This document shows positions 16,652-26,584 of a stretch of DNA of 64,000 nucleotides, piece by piece. The position numbers were made by a program, and so were the translations under genes. The DNA lies in the NCBI RefSeq assembly GCF_000425825.1, contig NZ_AUEE01000007.1:1-64000 (forward strand), given 5' to 3'. The stretch is from Jeotgalicoccus marinus DSM 19772. Lineage in GTDB: Bacteria > Bacillota > Bacilli > Staphylococcales > Salinicoccaceae. The notes beneath the pieces were generated by a model, which was not told the DNA's origin, searched no databases, and saw only the letters and a program-made list of their open reading frames with translations. Position 1 is the stretch's first letter; the number at the start of each line of letters is the position of its first letter.

Positions 16652-16674
16652 AATAATATAGCATTGCTATTTAA

Positions 16675-16791
16675 CTATTCTCTAATTTTTGTTTCCCCGT
16701 CATCCTTGTAGCCCCATGTAGTTTCGCGGCCAGCAGTAAGAATTGAAGTTAGGAAAGCAATACAAACCATCAGAATTAAAAATGCTTTCAT
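16675..16791 (-). CDS. 38-aa single-pass membrane peptide
   Basis: A minus-strand ORF of 38 codons encodes MKAFLILMVCIAFLTSILTA and then a charged tail (GRETTWGYKDDGETKIRE). A purine-rich GGGGG lies about 11 nt before the ATG and a strong terminator lies 25 nt after the stop. One TM helix and a hydrophilic C-terminus. I do not recognise a family. The defined terminator argues that it is a real gene. Confidence 0.65.
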   Translation of the reverse strand: MKAFLILMVCIAFLTSILTAGRETTWGYKDDGETKIRE

Positions 16792-16997
16792 TGTAGATTT
16801 GCCCCCATTACTTTTACTTGAATTATCTTTATTATAAACTAAAATGACAAGATTAAAAAGGACAACTTCAAAAAAAGAGGTTTTATCATTTAAATCAAAT
16901 AATATTGTATAGAATAGGTTATATTGTTTTGATTTTGGGGTAAGATAATTTTAAATGACCTTATTTTTGAAGCTGAACATTACTGGAGGAAATTAAA

Positions 16998-17576
16998 ATG
17001 GCAATGAATTTTAAAATATTTGAATCTAAAGAAGTCGCAGATTTGTTTTTAGCAGATCTACTCAGAAAACAAATCCACAATAATCCTGAAAGTATTTTAG
17101 CATTAGATACTAATGTAGAATTATCAAGAAGCTATGAAAAACTAGTTGGTGAACTGCGTAATCACCCTGCAGATTTATCTGAAATCCAACTTTATGCAGT
17201 GGGTAAAGATGGCTTAGAAGTATTTAAAAAATTAGATTTACCTTCTTCACAAATTGATGAAGGTGGTACAGCTGATGATCTAGACAGTAAAGGTAAGAAA
17301 AAAGTTAATGTTGCTGTCTTAAATCTGAATGACAACAAAAAAGTCGGTTTTAACAATGACAATGAGGACTTATTTAAGGCTAAAGAATTGTTTGTCTATG
17401 CCTCAGGTTCAAATTCAAGTGATGCAGTCAGAGCTTTATATGAAGCGGCACTTGATGGTGGTAGTAGTTTAAGTGAAATTAAAAATCACCGCATGGTGAC
17501 AGTTGTAATTGATATAGATGCAGCTGCTGATTTAGATAGTGATATCGTCGATTATTACACATATAAATTTGCATAA
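16998..17576 (+). CDS. Glucosamine-6-phosphate isomerase-like protein
   Basis: A 192-aa cytoplasmic protein starting AMNFKIFESKE and ending DYYTYKFA, close in layout to staphylococcal proteins annotated as glucosamine-6-phosphate isomerase (NagB/RpiA-like fold). The segment ELFVYASGSNSSDAVRALYE could bind a sugar phosphate. It is shorter than true NagB (about 240 aa) and the usual catalytic motifs are not evident, so the enzymatic role is doubtful. SD GGAGG precedes the ATG. Confidence 0.6.
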   Translation: MAMNFKIFESKEVADLFLADLLRKQIHNNPESILALDTNVELSRSYEKLVGELRNHPADLSEIQLYAVGKDGLEVFKKLDLPSSQIDEGGTADDLDSKGKKKVNVAVLNLNDNKKVGFNNDNEDLFKAKELFVYASGSNSSDAVRALYEAALDGGSSLSEIKNHRMVTVVIDIDAAADLDSDIVDYYTYKFA

Positions 17577-17651
17577 TATATTTGTTAATGAATCCTTTTG
17601 AAATATAGTATAAACTAGTAAGTGAATACTATATTTCGGGGGGATTTTTTT

Positions 17652-19040
17652 ATGTCATTTAGAATTGAGCACGATACAATCGGTGAAATTAAAGTACCAG
17701 CAGATAAATACTGGGCAGCACAAACAGAAAGAAGCCGTCAGAACTTTCCAGTAGGTAAAGAAAAGATGCCGATAGAGGTGATCGTTGCTTTTGCTCATTT
17801 AAAAAAAGCGGCAGCAATTTCTAATAATAAACTAGGAAAATTATCAGATTCTAAAAAGGATGCAATTGTTCATGCTTGTGACCGTGTGATTGCACGTGAC
17901 TTAGATGAGCACTTCCCACTTGTTGTATGGCAGACAGGTAGCGGTACACAAAGTAATATGAACGTAAATGAGGTAGTGAGTTACGTTGCTAACGAATATC
18001 TAAAAGAAAAAGGGATTGATGAAGTCGTACATCCAAATGATGATGTGAACAAATCACAATCTTCGAATGATACGTATCCTACTGCTATGTACGTTGCCTT
18101 ATTACAGGCAGTAGAGAGTCAACTCGTACCTGCTTTAGCTAAATTACATGGCACACTCGTTTCTAAACAGGAGCAGTTCAAAGATATAATTAAAATTGGG
18201 CGTACCCACCTTCAAGATGCGACACCACTGACATTGGGTCAAGAGATTTCTGGCTGGTCTTACATGTTAGAAAAGTCAACAGAACTTATCAATCAATCTA
18301 AAAAACAACTCACTAATCTTGCAATTGGTGGTACTGCTGTTGGTACTGGAATTAATGCACATCCAGAATTCGGTAAAATGGTTGCTGAACAACTTGGGAA
18401 ACAAACTGATCTACCATTTGTTTCATCACCAAATAAATTCCATGCACTGACATCATACGATGAAGTCGTTTATGTTCATGGTGCCCTAAAAGCACTTGCA
18501 GGAGATTTAATGAAGATTGCGAACGACGTAAGATGGTTAGCATCTGGACCACGAGCAGGACTTGCTGAAATTGAAATACCTGCAAATGAACCTGGTTCTT
18601 CTATCATGCCAGGTAAAGTGAACCCAACACAGTCAGAAATGTTAACCATGGTTGTTGCACAAGTATTCGGTAATGATACTGCAGTATCATTTGGTGCATC
18701 ACAAGGTAACTTCGAGTTGAACGTCTTTAAACCGGTAATTCTATTTAATACCTTACAATCAATTTATTTACTTGCAGATGGAATGAATAGTTTTAATGAT
18801 AACTGTGCTGTAGGTATTGAGCCGATTAACGAAAATATCGATAAGTACTTAAATAACTCATTGATGCTTGTAACGGCTTTAAATCCACATATTGGTTATG
18901 AAAATGCTGCGAAAATTGCTAAAAATGCACATGCAAAAGGTATTACACTTAAAGAATCTGCCATTGAATCAGGCTTATTGACTGAGGAACAATTTGATGA
19001 GTGGATTCGACCTGAAGATATGATTCAGTCTAAAGAGTAG
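17652..19040 (+). CDS. fumC: Fumarate hydratase, class II
   Basis: TCA-cycle enzyme interconverting fumarate and malate, 462 aa. Family signatures are [20 protein letters not shown] and [13 protein letters not shown] (catalytic Ser loop). The ATG at 17652 follows a GGGGGGAT SD; an upstream in-frame start would place the SD inside the gene. It is 10 nt upstream of ppx, possibly cotranscribed. Confidence 0.96.
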   Translation: MSFRIEHDTIGEIKVPADKYWAAQTERSRQNFPVGKEKMPIEVIVAFAHLKKAAAISNNKLGKLSDSKKDAIVHACDRVIARDLDEHFPLVVWQTGSGTQSNMNVNEVVSYVANEYLKEKGIDEVVHPNDDVNKSQSSNDTYPTAMYVALLQAVESQLVPALAKLHGTLVSKQEQFKDIIKIGRTHLQDATPLTLGQEISGWSYMLEKSTELINQSKKQLTNLAIGGTAVGTGINAHPEFGKMVAEQLGKQTDLPFVSSPNKFHALTSYDEVVYVHGALKALAGDLMKIANDVRWLASGPRAGLAEIEIPANEPGSSIMPGKVNPTQSEMLTMVVAQVFGNDTAVSFGASQGNFELNVFKPVILFNTLQSIYLLADGMNSFNDNCAVGIEPINENIDKYLNNSLMLVTALNPHIGYENAAKIAKNAHAKGITLKESAIESGLLTEEQFDEWIRPEDMIQSKE

Positions 19041-19050
19041 GGGTTTTTCA

Positions 19051-20577
19051 ATGAAGAAAATCAGCTTAATTGATATCGGATCAAATACGATTCGTTTAGT
19101 TATATTTGAATATACTGAAGAACATGGTTTAAGAGAAGAAAGAAATATTAAAACACCTGCGCGTCTTGCCCAATATATTGGTAAAGACGGGAACATGTCA
19201 GAAGAAGGTATCCTCGTACTTATGAAAGTCTTAAAAAGCTTTAAGCAAATTTCTGATAAGTACAATATTGATGAAATTTACCCTGTTGCTACTGCTGCAA
19301 TTCGTCAGTCAGAGAACAGAGATGAAATCGTCGAACGCATAAATACGGAGCTCGGTCTCGATGTAAAAATTATCACAGGTGATGAAGAGGCGACCTTCGG
19401 ATATGAAGCTGCTGTTCATACTATCAGCTATTATGACGCGGTGACGATTGATATTGGTGGGGGAAGTACAGAGTTAACCTACTACGAAGATAAGAATTTA
19501 ATTTATAAAACGAGCTTACCATTTGGTGCGGTTACCTTGAGTCGTGATTTCTTCACTGACAAAGATCACAATGACAAGAAGGCAATCAAAGAGGCTAAGA
19601 AATTCATCGAAGAACAGTTTAAAAAAGTGAATTGGTTATTAGACCGAAATGTACCGATTGTTGCGATTGGTGGGAGTGCGAGAAACATTGCTCGCATTCA
19701 CCAGTCGATGACATCATACCCTATCGCTGGTGTTCATGGTTATACAATGACTAAGAGCGATTTAAATGATGTCTATAAGTTATTAAAAAACACAGAGACT
19801 GATGATATGGATGATATCGATGGCTTGAGTAAGGATAGAGCAGATTTGATTTTACCTGCGAACCTTGTTTTCAGTTCATTGTTAGATATTGTTGATTCAA
19901 ATGAATTTAAGTTTAGTAGAAAAGGGCTAAGAGAGGGTATGGCAATGAAAATCATTAGCCGAGATTACCCAGTTGCCTTTAATAAATATAGGGTGTTTGA
20001 TGATTCGATCAGTCAACTAACCAATGATTTTAATATCGATGAAAATGATTCTAAGAAGCGTACTGAGATAGTGGACCGTCTCTACCATCAGTTAGAACGG
20101 TATGACATTTTGAACTTATCTAGAACAACTAAAATGATTATGAAACAAGCTGCTAGCATATACTATCTTGGAGATTTTATTGATCGAGATGCTTCTAGTC
20201 AACATACTTATTATCTGATATCTAATTCAAATATCAATGGTATCACTCATAAAAATCGTGTCCGTTTAGCATTGATAGCAAGTTTTAAAAACAAATCCTT
20301 ACTCGATTTTTACGCTAAGGAAACAGGATGGTTCGACGATGATGAAATGAGTGAAATTCAGTCACTTGGTTCACTCGTTAAATTCTCAAACGCTTTAAAT
20401 ATTTCTAATACAGGTATTGTGGATAGTCTCCGACTGACTAAGACCGATGATGGTTATACACTGACTGTTAAATACAATGGGGACCCTATTGCCGAAGAGT
20501 ATTATGCACTTAGACAAAAGAAACATTTTGAGAAGATACTTGGTGAAAAATTATGGATTGAATTTACAGAATCTTAA
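19051..20577 (+). CDS. ppx: Exopolyphosphatase (Ppx/GppA)
   Basis: Hydrolyses terminal phosphates from inorganic polyphosphate. The 508-aa protein has the ASKHA-fold motifs DIGSNTIRLVIFE at the N-terminus, DIGGGSTEL near residue 133 and GGSARNIARIHQ, then a C-terminal HD-like helical domain. It is paired with ppk 39 nt downstream, so polyphosphate synthesis and breakdown are encoded together. Confidence 0.93.
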   Translation: MKKISLIDIGSNTIRLVIFEYTEEHGLREERNIKTPARLAQYIGKDGNMSEEGILVLMKVLKSFKQISDKYNIDEIYPVATAAIRQSENRDEIVERINTELGLDVKIITGDEEATFGYEAAVHTISYYDAVTIDIGGGSTELTYYEDKNLIYKTSLPFGAVTLSRDFFTDKDHNDKKAIKEAKKFIEEQFKKVNWLLDRNVPIVAIGGSARNIARIHQSMTSYPIAGVHGYTMTKSDLNDVYKLLKNTETDDMDDIDGLSKDRADLILPANLVFSSLLDIVDSNEFKFSRKGLREGMAMKIISRDYPVAFNKYRVFDDSISQLTNDFNIDENDSKKRTEIVDRLYHQLERYDILNLSRTTKMIMKQAASIYYLGDFIDRDASSQHTYYLISNSNINGITHKNRVRLALIASFKNKSLLDFYAKETGWFDDDEMSEIQSLGSLVKFSNALNISNTGIVDSLRLTKTDDGYTLTVKYNGDPIAEEYYALRQKKHFEKILGEKLWIEFTES

Positions 20578-20616
20578 TATTCATGCGCTATAATAATCGA
20601 GGTTAGGAGGATACAA

Positions 20617-22740
20617 ATGACTTATAAATTAAACGATAAATCATATTATAATAACAGAGAGCTCAGCTGGTTGAGATTTAATTATAGAGTATTAGCAGAA
20701 GCAAGTGATTTACGTAATCCTCTTCTCGAAAGACTTAAATTTGTCGCAATTACAAGTTCCAACCTCGATGAATTTTTTATGGTTAGAGTGGCTGGGCTTA
20801 AAGACCAAGTGAAAATGAATTATGCAGAACCTGATACGAAAACTGGGATGACACCTGAAGAACAGCTTCAAGGTATCGGTGAATTAAACCGTGAAAATTG
20901 CCGAATTCAATATGAAACTTATCACAGTTTAATTGGTGAATTAGAGAAATTGAATGTTTTTATAAAGCGGCCGTCTGAGCTTTCAAAAGCACTTCAAACA
21001 CAGTTGGAGCAGTTGTTTGATGATCAGATATTACCGTCTTTAACACCACTAGGTATCGATGCATATCGACCTTTTCCAAAACTAATGAACAAAAAAATAA
21101 ACTTATTTGTCGATCTTTCTAATGAAGTCGGTAAACAGACAGCAATTGTTCAGTTGCCCACTGTCATAAGACGTTATTTTGAGTTGCATGAAGATAATAA
21201 GACGTATTTTGTCTTGGCTGAAGATATCATTAATGAATATGTTCATAAACTATTTAATGGTTATAAAATTGAAAGAACTTTCCCGTTCCGAATTACTAGA
21301 AATGCTGACTTGACCATTCATGAAGAGGGTGCCGCTGACCTATTAATTGAAATTGAGCGTTTCTTAAAAGAACGAACAAAAGGTGCGGCAGTACGTCTAG
21401 AGATTGATCGTAGTAGAGATGAAACAATCAACGGTTCCTTCTTAGAAGAACAGTTATCATTACATCCTGAGGATGTGTATCGATTTGATGGACCATTAGA
21501 TTTAACATTCCTATTTGAACTTGTTAGTGACCTGAAGAATCGTTTTCCAAATCTGGTATTTAAACCATTCTTCCCACAGCCAGCTAAGTTTTTAGGGAAT
21601 AGAAATGTGTATGAAACAACATTGAAAGAGGATATTTTCTTCCACCACCCATATGAATCCTTCAAGCCAATTGTTGAATTCGTTCAAGAAGCGGCCAATG
21701 ATAAGGATGTGCTTGCTATTAAACAGACGCTATACCGTGTTTCAAGTGATTCACCGATTATCGAATCATTAAAGCTCGCTGCGGAGAACGGTAAGCAAGT
21801 GACCGTATTAGTTGAATTAAAGGCAAGATTTGATGAGGAAAATAATGTCCACTGGGCGAAAGAATTGGAAGATGCGGGTTGTCATGTTATTTACGGCATG
21901 AACTACTTAAAAACGCATAGTAAGATTACTTTAGTCGTTAAAAAAGTGAATAAGAAAATTGTTAAGTTTGTACACTTAGGTACGGGTAACTATAACGATT
22001 CGACAGCAAAATTGTACACGGATATGGGGATTATTACGACTGACCCAGATATTGGCGATGATGCTGTAAACTTCTTTAACTACTTAAGTGGATACTCATT
22101 AAAACCAGAGTATAAAAAATTACATGTTGCACCATTTGAAATAAGAGATTTATTCTCAGAGCGAATTGACCGAGAAATTGAAAGTCACAAAACTCATGGT
22201 AATGGTTATATATATGCCAAAATGAACTCTTTAACAGATAAGAAAATTATTGATAAGTTGCTAGAAGCTTCTCAAGAAGGCGTTAAAATTGATCTTGTTA
22301 TTCGTGGCATATGTTGCTTGAAACCTGGCATAGAAGGTGTCAGTGATAACATTACTGTAATCAGTATTGTGGGACGCTTCCTTGAACACTCAAGAATTTA
22401 TTACTTCTATAATAATGGTGAGAGAAACATGTATCTCTCATCTGCAGATATTATGACAAGGAACATGATTAAACGTGTAGAAATACTGTTCCCGATTAAT
22501 GATCCAAGAATAGTGGATGAACTACTTGAAATCAACGAACTTTATTTACGAGATAATACAAAGGCTCGTAGACAACTTTCAGATGGTACTTATGAGTATG
22601 TGAAGAATGATTTACCGCCATTAAGTGTCCAAGAAGAGTTGATGAAGCGTGCCATTGAAAATGGTGAAGAGAAGAAAACGGAAATGTTAGATGAGAGTAG
22701 TAATATACTACAACGTATCAAGAGTCGTTTTAGAAAATAG
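20617..22740 (+). CDS. ppk: Polyphosphate kinase 1
   Basis: Makes polyphosphate from ATP through a phosphohistidine. The 707-aa protein has the N-terminal [21 protein letters not shown], the first HxK motif in [13 protein letters not shown] (phospho-acceptor His) and a second active-site region in [17 protein letters not shown]. Cotranscribed with ppx. Confidence 0.96.
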   Translation: MTYKLNDKSYYNNRELSWLRFNYRVLAEASDLRNPLLERLKFVAITSSNLDEFFMVRVAGLKDQVKMNYAEPDTKTGMTPEEQLQGIGELNRENCRIQYETYHSLIGELEKLNVFIKRPSELSKALQTQLEQLFDDQILPSLTPLGIDAYRPFPKLMNKKINLFVDLSNEVGKQTAIVQLPTVIRRYFELHEDNKTYFVLAEDIINEYVHKLFNGYKIERTFPFRITRNADLTIHEEGAADLLIEIERFLKERTKGAAVRLEIDRSRDETINGSFLEEQLSLHPEDVYRFDGPLDLTFLFELVSDLKNRFPNLVFKPFFPQPAKFLGNRNVYETTLKEDIFFHHPYESFKPIVEFVQEAANDKDVLAIKQTLYRVSSDSPIIESLKLAAENGKQVTVLVELKARFDEENNVHWAKELEDAGCHVIYGMNYLKTHSKITLVVKKVNKKIVKFVHLGTGNYNDSTAKLYTDMGIITTDPDIGDDAVNFFNYLSGYSLKPEYKKLHVAPFEIRDLFSERIDREIESHKTHGNGYIYAKMNSLTDKKIIDKLLEASQEGVKIDLVIRGICCLKPGIEGVSDNITVISIVGRFLEHSRIYYFYNNGERNMYLSSADIMTRNMIKRVEILFPINDPRIVDELLEINELYLRDNTKARRQLSDGTYEYVKNDLPPLSVQEELMKRAIENGEEKKTEMLDESSNILQRIKSRFRK

Positions 22741-22785
22741 GATATATATTGAATGAATAATTAATAGTTAATATACTACTTTAAG

Positions 22786-22819
22786 AGAAAGACGACTGAC
22801 ACATGCCAGTCGTCTTTCT
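22786..22819. terminator. Bidirectional terminator
   Basis: 13-bp stem AGAAAGACGACTG with its complement, between convergent ppk and the pseudouridine synthase gene. Confidence 0.92.
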
Positions 22820-23637
22820 TAGTCTTTAACCATTGTTACATTAACTTTTTCTCCACTTAAGGGATTGGTAAATAAAACCTGGTAACCGTAGAGATGCATA
22901 TATGGTGAAGTTGGTCCACCGTATAGTTTGTCACCGATAATCGGAGCGTTTAATTGTTTAAGATGTGCTCGAATTTGATGGGTTCTGCCTGTTTCTAATT
23001 CGACAGTTAATTCTTCATAGTGCTTTAACTTTTTCACTTCTATGATGTGAGTGATTGCGGTTTTACCTTCACGAGTCACATGGTAAAGATTGGTATGTGG
23101 TTTACGTCCGAGCGGTGCATTAACTGTTTGTTTATTGATTTTACTACCGAGTTTCACATGTGCTTTATAAATGCGTTCGATTTCATTTTTCGCTAACATA
23201 TAGTCCAATATTTTCTTCATGTATGCATTTTTTGCAAATAGTACGATACCACTTGTATCAACATCAAGTCGATGAACTGGTTCAACATAGGGACTAATTG
23301 TTGATGAAATAACGTCATTCACTAATGTATTATGTTCACCTGGATCATTGGGATGTACTTTTTGACCAGCGGATTTTTGAGCAACAAGAAGGTTGTCATC
23401 TTCAAAGACAATCTTTGCTTGCTGACCACTTTCTTTGTAATTACTCTTGTGATTAAAGTCTGGTAAATCCACTCGATCTCCAGTGACAACAGTATCTGTC
23501 AGTTTTCGAACTTCATTGTTTACTTTTATATCTTTAGACATGCGTAGCCAGTGCAATTCTTTTTTAGGCACATGACACTCAATCAGGACAGATTCAATGG
23601 ATTTACCATTGAACTTTTCTTGAAGTATAAATTTCAT
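22819..23637 (-). CDS. RluA-family RNA pseudouridine synthase
   Basis: A 272-aa protein with an N-terminal S4-like domain and a catalytic domain carrying Asp125 in HRLDVDTSG, then GRTHQIRAHL and GDKLYGG. It isomerises uridine in rRNA or tRNA; the target position cannot be told from sequence. It is last in a minus-strand operon with a thioredoxin-like protein and BdbC (1-nt gap). Its product nucleoside is what PsuKG in this window would degrade. Confidence 0.92.
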   Translation of the reverse strand: MKFILQEKFNGKSIESVLIECHVPKKELHWLRMSKDIKVNNEVRKLTDTVVTGDRVDLPDFNHKSNYKESGQQAKIVFEDDNLLVAQKSAGQKVHPNDPGEHNTLVNDVISSTISPYVEPVHRLDVDTSGIVLFAKNAYMKKILDYMLAKNEIERIYKAHVKLGSKINKQTVNAPLGRKPHTNLYHVTREGKTAITHIIEVKKLKHYEELTVELETGRTHQIRAHLKQLNAPIIGDKLYGGPTSPYMHLYGYQVLFTNPLSGEKVNVTMVKD

Positions 23638-23638
23638 A

Positions 23639-24142
23639 TTATTCGCCTGCTGCAGCAGTCATGAACTCTTCAAAACCTTCAGTGGATCCTGGGTTACCTT
23701 CTAAACGCTCAACTTCTTCTCCATCTTCAAAGTAAATTAAAGTTGGTGTCGCGTTGATACCATATGTTTCCCAAGCTTGGTCGTATTCCAATACGTTAAG
23801 TTGTGTAACTTCATTGTCAATATTATCAAGTGCATCAGTTAACATCGGAGTTGCTTCTTGACAGTGTACACATGTTGGACTCCAGAAATAAACGAATTCA
23901 CCTTCACCAGAATTAACAATTTCTTCTACTTCAGCTGGTGTTTTGTTTGATTGGTAATCCTCGTTATCAAGAGTGTCAATTGTTGGACCGCTCAATTCGT
24001 CTGGTTCTTTATCAGTGTATGGGTAGTACCCACTCTCACTTAATGATTCTGGATCACTCGACTGATTACTTACTACAATGAAAATGGCTATAAACACTAC
24101 TACAATCAGGGCAATAATCCCGTAAAATACTTTGTTTCCCAT
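23639..24142 (-). CDS. Membrane-anchored thioredoxin-like protein
   Basis: A 167-aa protein with an N-terminal TM anchor (residues 5-24) and an extracytoplasmic thioredoxin fold with Cys91-Cys94 in SPTCVHCQ and the cis-Pro segment INATPTLIYF. It follows bdbC by 16 nt, so the pair probably forms an oxidative disulfide system outside the membrane (thiol oxidase plus its quinone-linked partner), similar to BdbA/BdbC or DsbA/DsbB. Confidence 0.85.
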   Translation of the reverse strand: MGNKVFYGIIALIVVVFIAIFIVVSNQSSDPESLSESGYYPYTDKEPDELSGPTIDTLDNEDYQSNKTPAEVEEIVNSGEGEFVYFWSPTCVHCQEATPMLTDALDNIDNEVTQLNVLEYDQAWETYGINATPTLIYFEDGEEVERLEGNPGSTEGFEEFMTAAAGE

Positions 24143-24158
24143 TTAATAATTCTCCTCT

Positions 24159-24566
24159 TTAATCTTTTTTAATAAAGAATGATAAAATAAAAATAATGAT
24201 AAATGCTGTCAGTGCAAGTAGGGGAATGGTAATAAATCCACCCCAATTTATATATTGTACTGTACAAGAAACACCCATACAAGCGTTGGCGCTCTCACCA
24301 AGTGCAGGGATTTTTTGTAGGCCATAATGGTATGTAGAGACTAATATACCAATTCCACTCATCACTCTGGCGTAGAGTCTCACATTATTATCTTCCTTGA
24401 TTACGCCAATTAATGACAAGATTACAATTGGATACATAAGTATACGTTGATACCAACACATTTCACATGGTTCATACAGACGAATCTCACTAAAGTACAG
24501 TGATCCGAGTGTGGCGAACAATGAAACGATGAAAATTAGTTGAGTGAACAACCTGTTGTTTTTCAT
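24159..24566 (-). CDS. bdbC: Disulfide oxidoreductase BdbC/DsbB family
   Basis: A 135-aa membrane protein with four predicted helices. Two cysteine pairs are present: Cys34-Cys37 (CEMC) after helix 1 and Cys96/Cys101 in CMGVSC after helix 3, as in BdbC/DsbB. WYQR after the first pair contributes to the quinone site. It reoxidises the adjacent thioredoxin-like protein. Divergent from airS. Confidence 0.92.
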   Translation of the reverse strand: MKNNRLFTQLIFIVSLFATLGSLYFSEIRLYEPCEMCWYQRILMYPIVILSLIGVIKEDNNVRLYARVMSGIGILVSTYHYGLQKIPALGESANACMGVSCTVQYINWGGFITIPLLALTAFIIIFILSFFIKKD

Positions 24567-24679
24567 TGTTAGTCAATCCCTTCGTTATTTTTTTGTAACC
24601 TACTGTTATATTATAAGTGATAATACTAATCTCAAGTGTAACAAATTTCTTACAATATCTTATCTGTGTGGTGAACATT

Positions 24680-25789
24680 ATGAAAAGTAAACTTCAATTA
24701 TTAAAAGATATCGCAGAGTTTCTAAATGCAGAGACACATCGTCAGTCCATGATAGATGGTGCTTTGAAACTACTCATTAATCATTCTATATTTGAAACTG
24801 GATGGATCTTCTTTATTAATGAACGCGGTGTACATGAACTTAGCGCACATTATCAATTACCACCTTCGTTAGAATACGATGATAATCGTTATTTATGTCA
24901 GGACAAGTGCTGGTGTGTCAATAAATTTAATAAGAACGAACTATCTAAGGCAACCAATATAGTCGCATGTTCTAGATTAGAAAGAGCCGCTCGTGAAAGA
25001 CCGTATGAGAATAGTGATTTTACCCATCACGCTACAGTACCATTAATGTCTGGTGATGAAACCTTCGGTCTTTTAAACGTTGCGACACCATCGACCAAAG
25101 AGTTTCAAAAAGATGAACTCGATCTATTAGAATCAGTTGCATTCCAATTAGGGTCTTCCTTAAAACGTTTGGACTTAACCGTGAGAGAAAGAGAGAACAT
25201 GATTATTCAAGAGCGTCAACGACTCGCTAGAGAACTGCATGACTCAGTTAACCAAATGTTATTTTCTATTGGTATTACGTCTCATGCAGCTCAAGCTATA
25301 AAAGACACAAAACAATCTGCCATGGCTTTTACTCGAATAGAGGATACTGCTAAATACGCCATGGAAGAGATGAAAGCATTGATTTGGCAACTTAAACCGA
25401 TTGGCTTAGAAAATGGTATTGTTGAGGCAATTAAAAATTACGGGAAGATTTTGCAGCTTGAAGTCCATGTATCTGTAAGTGGTTTTTACAATGTTCCAGA
25501 TAAAATGGAGATAGAAATTTACAGAATCATTCAAGAAGGTATGAATAATGTCAGAAAACATGCAAAAACAAGCGCTGTAAAAATTTTAATTTCTAATGAT
25601 GAATCATGTATAGATATATCCATTCAAGATGACGGACGAGGATTTGATCCTTCAACGACCGATCAATTTAGTCATGGATTGTCTAATATGAAGGAACGGA
25701 CAATGAATATGCAGGGACAGTTTGATATAAGAACAAGTGAAGGTCAAGGGACCGTTATAAATATTAATATACCGAAAGGAAGTCGCTAG
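24680..25789 (+). CDS. airS: Sensor histidine kinase, AirS-like, GAF with Fe-S cysteines
   Basis: A cytoplasmic NarL-family kinase (369 aa) with a GAF domain (about 20-170), a HisKA_3 dimerisation helix containing ARELHDSVNQ and a HATPase_c domain (EGMNNVRKHAK, DDGRGFD, GLSNMKER). Four cysteines in the GAF domain (73, 77, 79, 97; CX3CXCX17C) match the oxygen- and redox-sensitive 2Fe-2S ligands of staphylococcal AirS (YhcS). ATG at 24680 fits the AirS N-terminus; longer in-frame starts run into the bdbC promoter. Cotranscribed with airR. Confidence 0.85.
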   Translation: MKSKLQLLKDIAEFLNAETHRQSMIDGALKLLINHSIFETGWIFFINERGVHELSAHYQLPPSLEYDDNRYLCQDKCWCVNKFNKNELSKATNIVACSRLERAARERPYENSDFTHHATVPLMSGDETFGLLNVATPSTKEFQKDELDLLESVAFQLGSSLKRLDLTVRERENMIIQERQRLARELHDSVNQMLFSIGITSHAAQAIKDTKQSAMAFTRIEDTAKYAMEEMKALIWQLKPIGLENGIVEAIKNYGKILQLEVHVSVSGFYNVPDKMEIEIYRIIQEGMNNVRKHAKTSAVKILISNDESCIDISIQDDGRGFDPSTTDQFSHGLSNMKERTMNMQGQFDIRTSEGQGTVININIPKGSR

Positions 25790-25790
25790 T

Positions 25791-26423
25791 ATGTACAACA
25801 TTATTTTAACTGACGACCATCAGGTTGTAAGAGAAGGTATGAAGTTTCTCTTATCTACTACTGAGGATTTAAAGGTCATCAACGATTTTGATAGTGGTGA
25901 AGATACGCTAAATTTTTTATCGACCACTGAAGAGAAAATTGATCTTGCACTCATCGATTTAGTCATGCCTGAAATGGATGGTATCGAGCTAACCACTCAA
26001 CTAAAAGAAAAATACAAAAACATAAAAGTGCTCGTCTTATCTAGTTACACGAGTGAAGAATACATTCGCCCAGTGTTTAGGGCTGGGGCAGATGGCTATA
26101 TTATTAAGGAAATGGATATCGATGAACTTACCAATTCTATTAGAGATGTCATTGAAGGTAAGCGGGTCGTTCATCCGGATATATTGAAGATTATAGATGA
26201 AGGTGGCGTTTTACCACATGAAAAAAATGTCTTATCACGTCGTGAGATGGAAGTGCTAAAAGAAATCGTCAACGGTTTGTCTAATAAAGAAATATCAGAG
26301 ACATTATTTGTGAGTGAAAAGACTGTAAAAACACATGTGAGTCATATTCTGAATAAGTTGGAAGTCTCAGATAGAACACAAGCGGCAATTTATGCAATAA
26401 AATTTAATATTATCGAATTTTAG
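25791..26423 (+). CDS. airR: Response regulator, NarL/LuxR type (AirR-like)
   Basis: A 210-aa regulator with a receiver domain (DDH acidic pocket, phospho-acceptor Asp in LIDLVMPEMDG, Lys in YIIKEMD) and a C-terminal LuxR-type HTH (LSRREMEVLKEIVNGLSNKE). It starts 1 nt after the airS stop. Likely mediates the oxygen/redox response of the kinase. Confidence 0.9.
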   Translation: MYNIILTDDHQVVREGMKFLLSTTEDLKVINDFDSGEDTLNFLSTTEEKIDLALIDLVMPEMDGIELTTQLKEKYKNIKVLVLSSYTSEEYIRPVFRAGADGYIIKEMDIDELTNSIRDVIEGKRVVHPDILKIIDEGGVLPHEKNVLSRREMEVLKEIVNGLSNKEISETLFVSEKTVKTHVSHILNKLEVSDRTQAAIYAIKFNIIEF

Positions 26424-26584
26424 TTGCATAAATTTTAAAAAACTTTACTTTGTGTAAACGCTTAACCATGCATGTTTAAAAGACTTGTAAATATATATTA
26501 ACAATAATTCTATAGACAAATCATCGTTATAGACAGTATACTTGAATACATATTCAGAGAATATAAATAAAGGGGGATATATAC

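Noticed and set aside
21318-21665. 115-aa minus-strand ORF inside ppk
   Set aside because: A shadow of the conserved ppk frame, without SD or family features.
26453-26466. cre-like site TGTAAACGCTTAAC before the symporter gene
   Set aside because: The core matches, but the outer positions of the CcpA consensus do not, so it is too weak to report as a feature.
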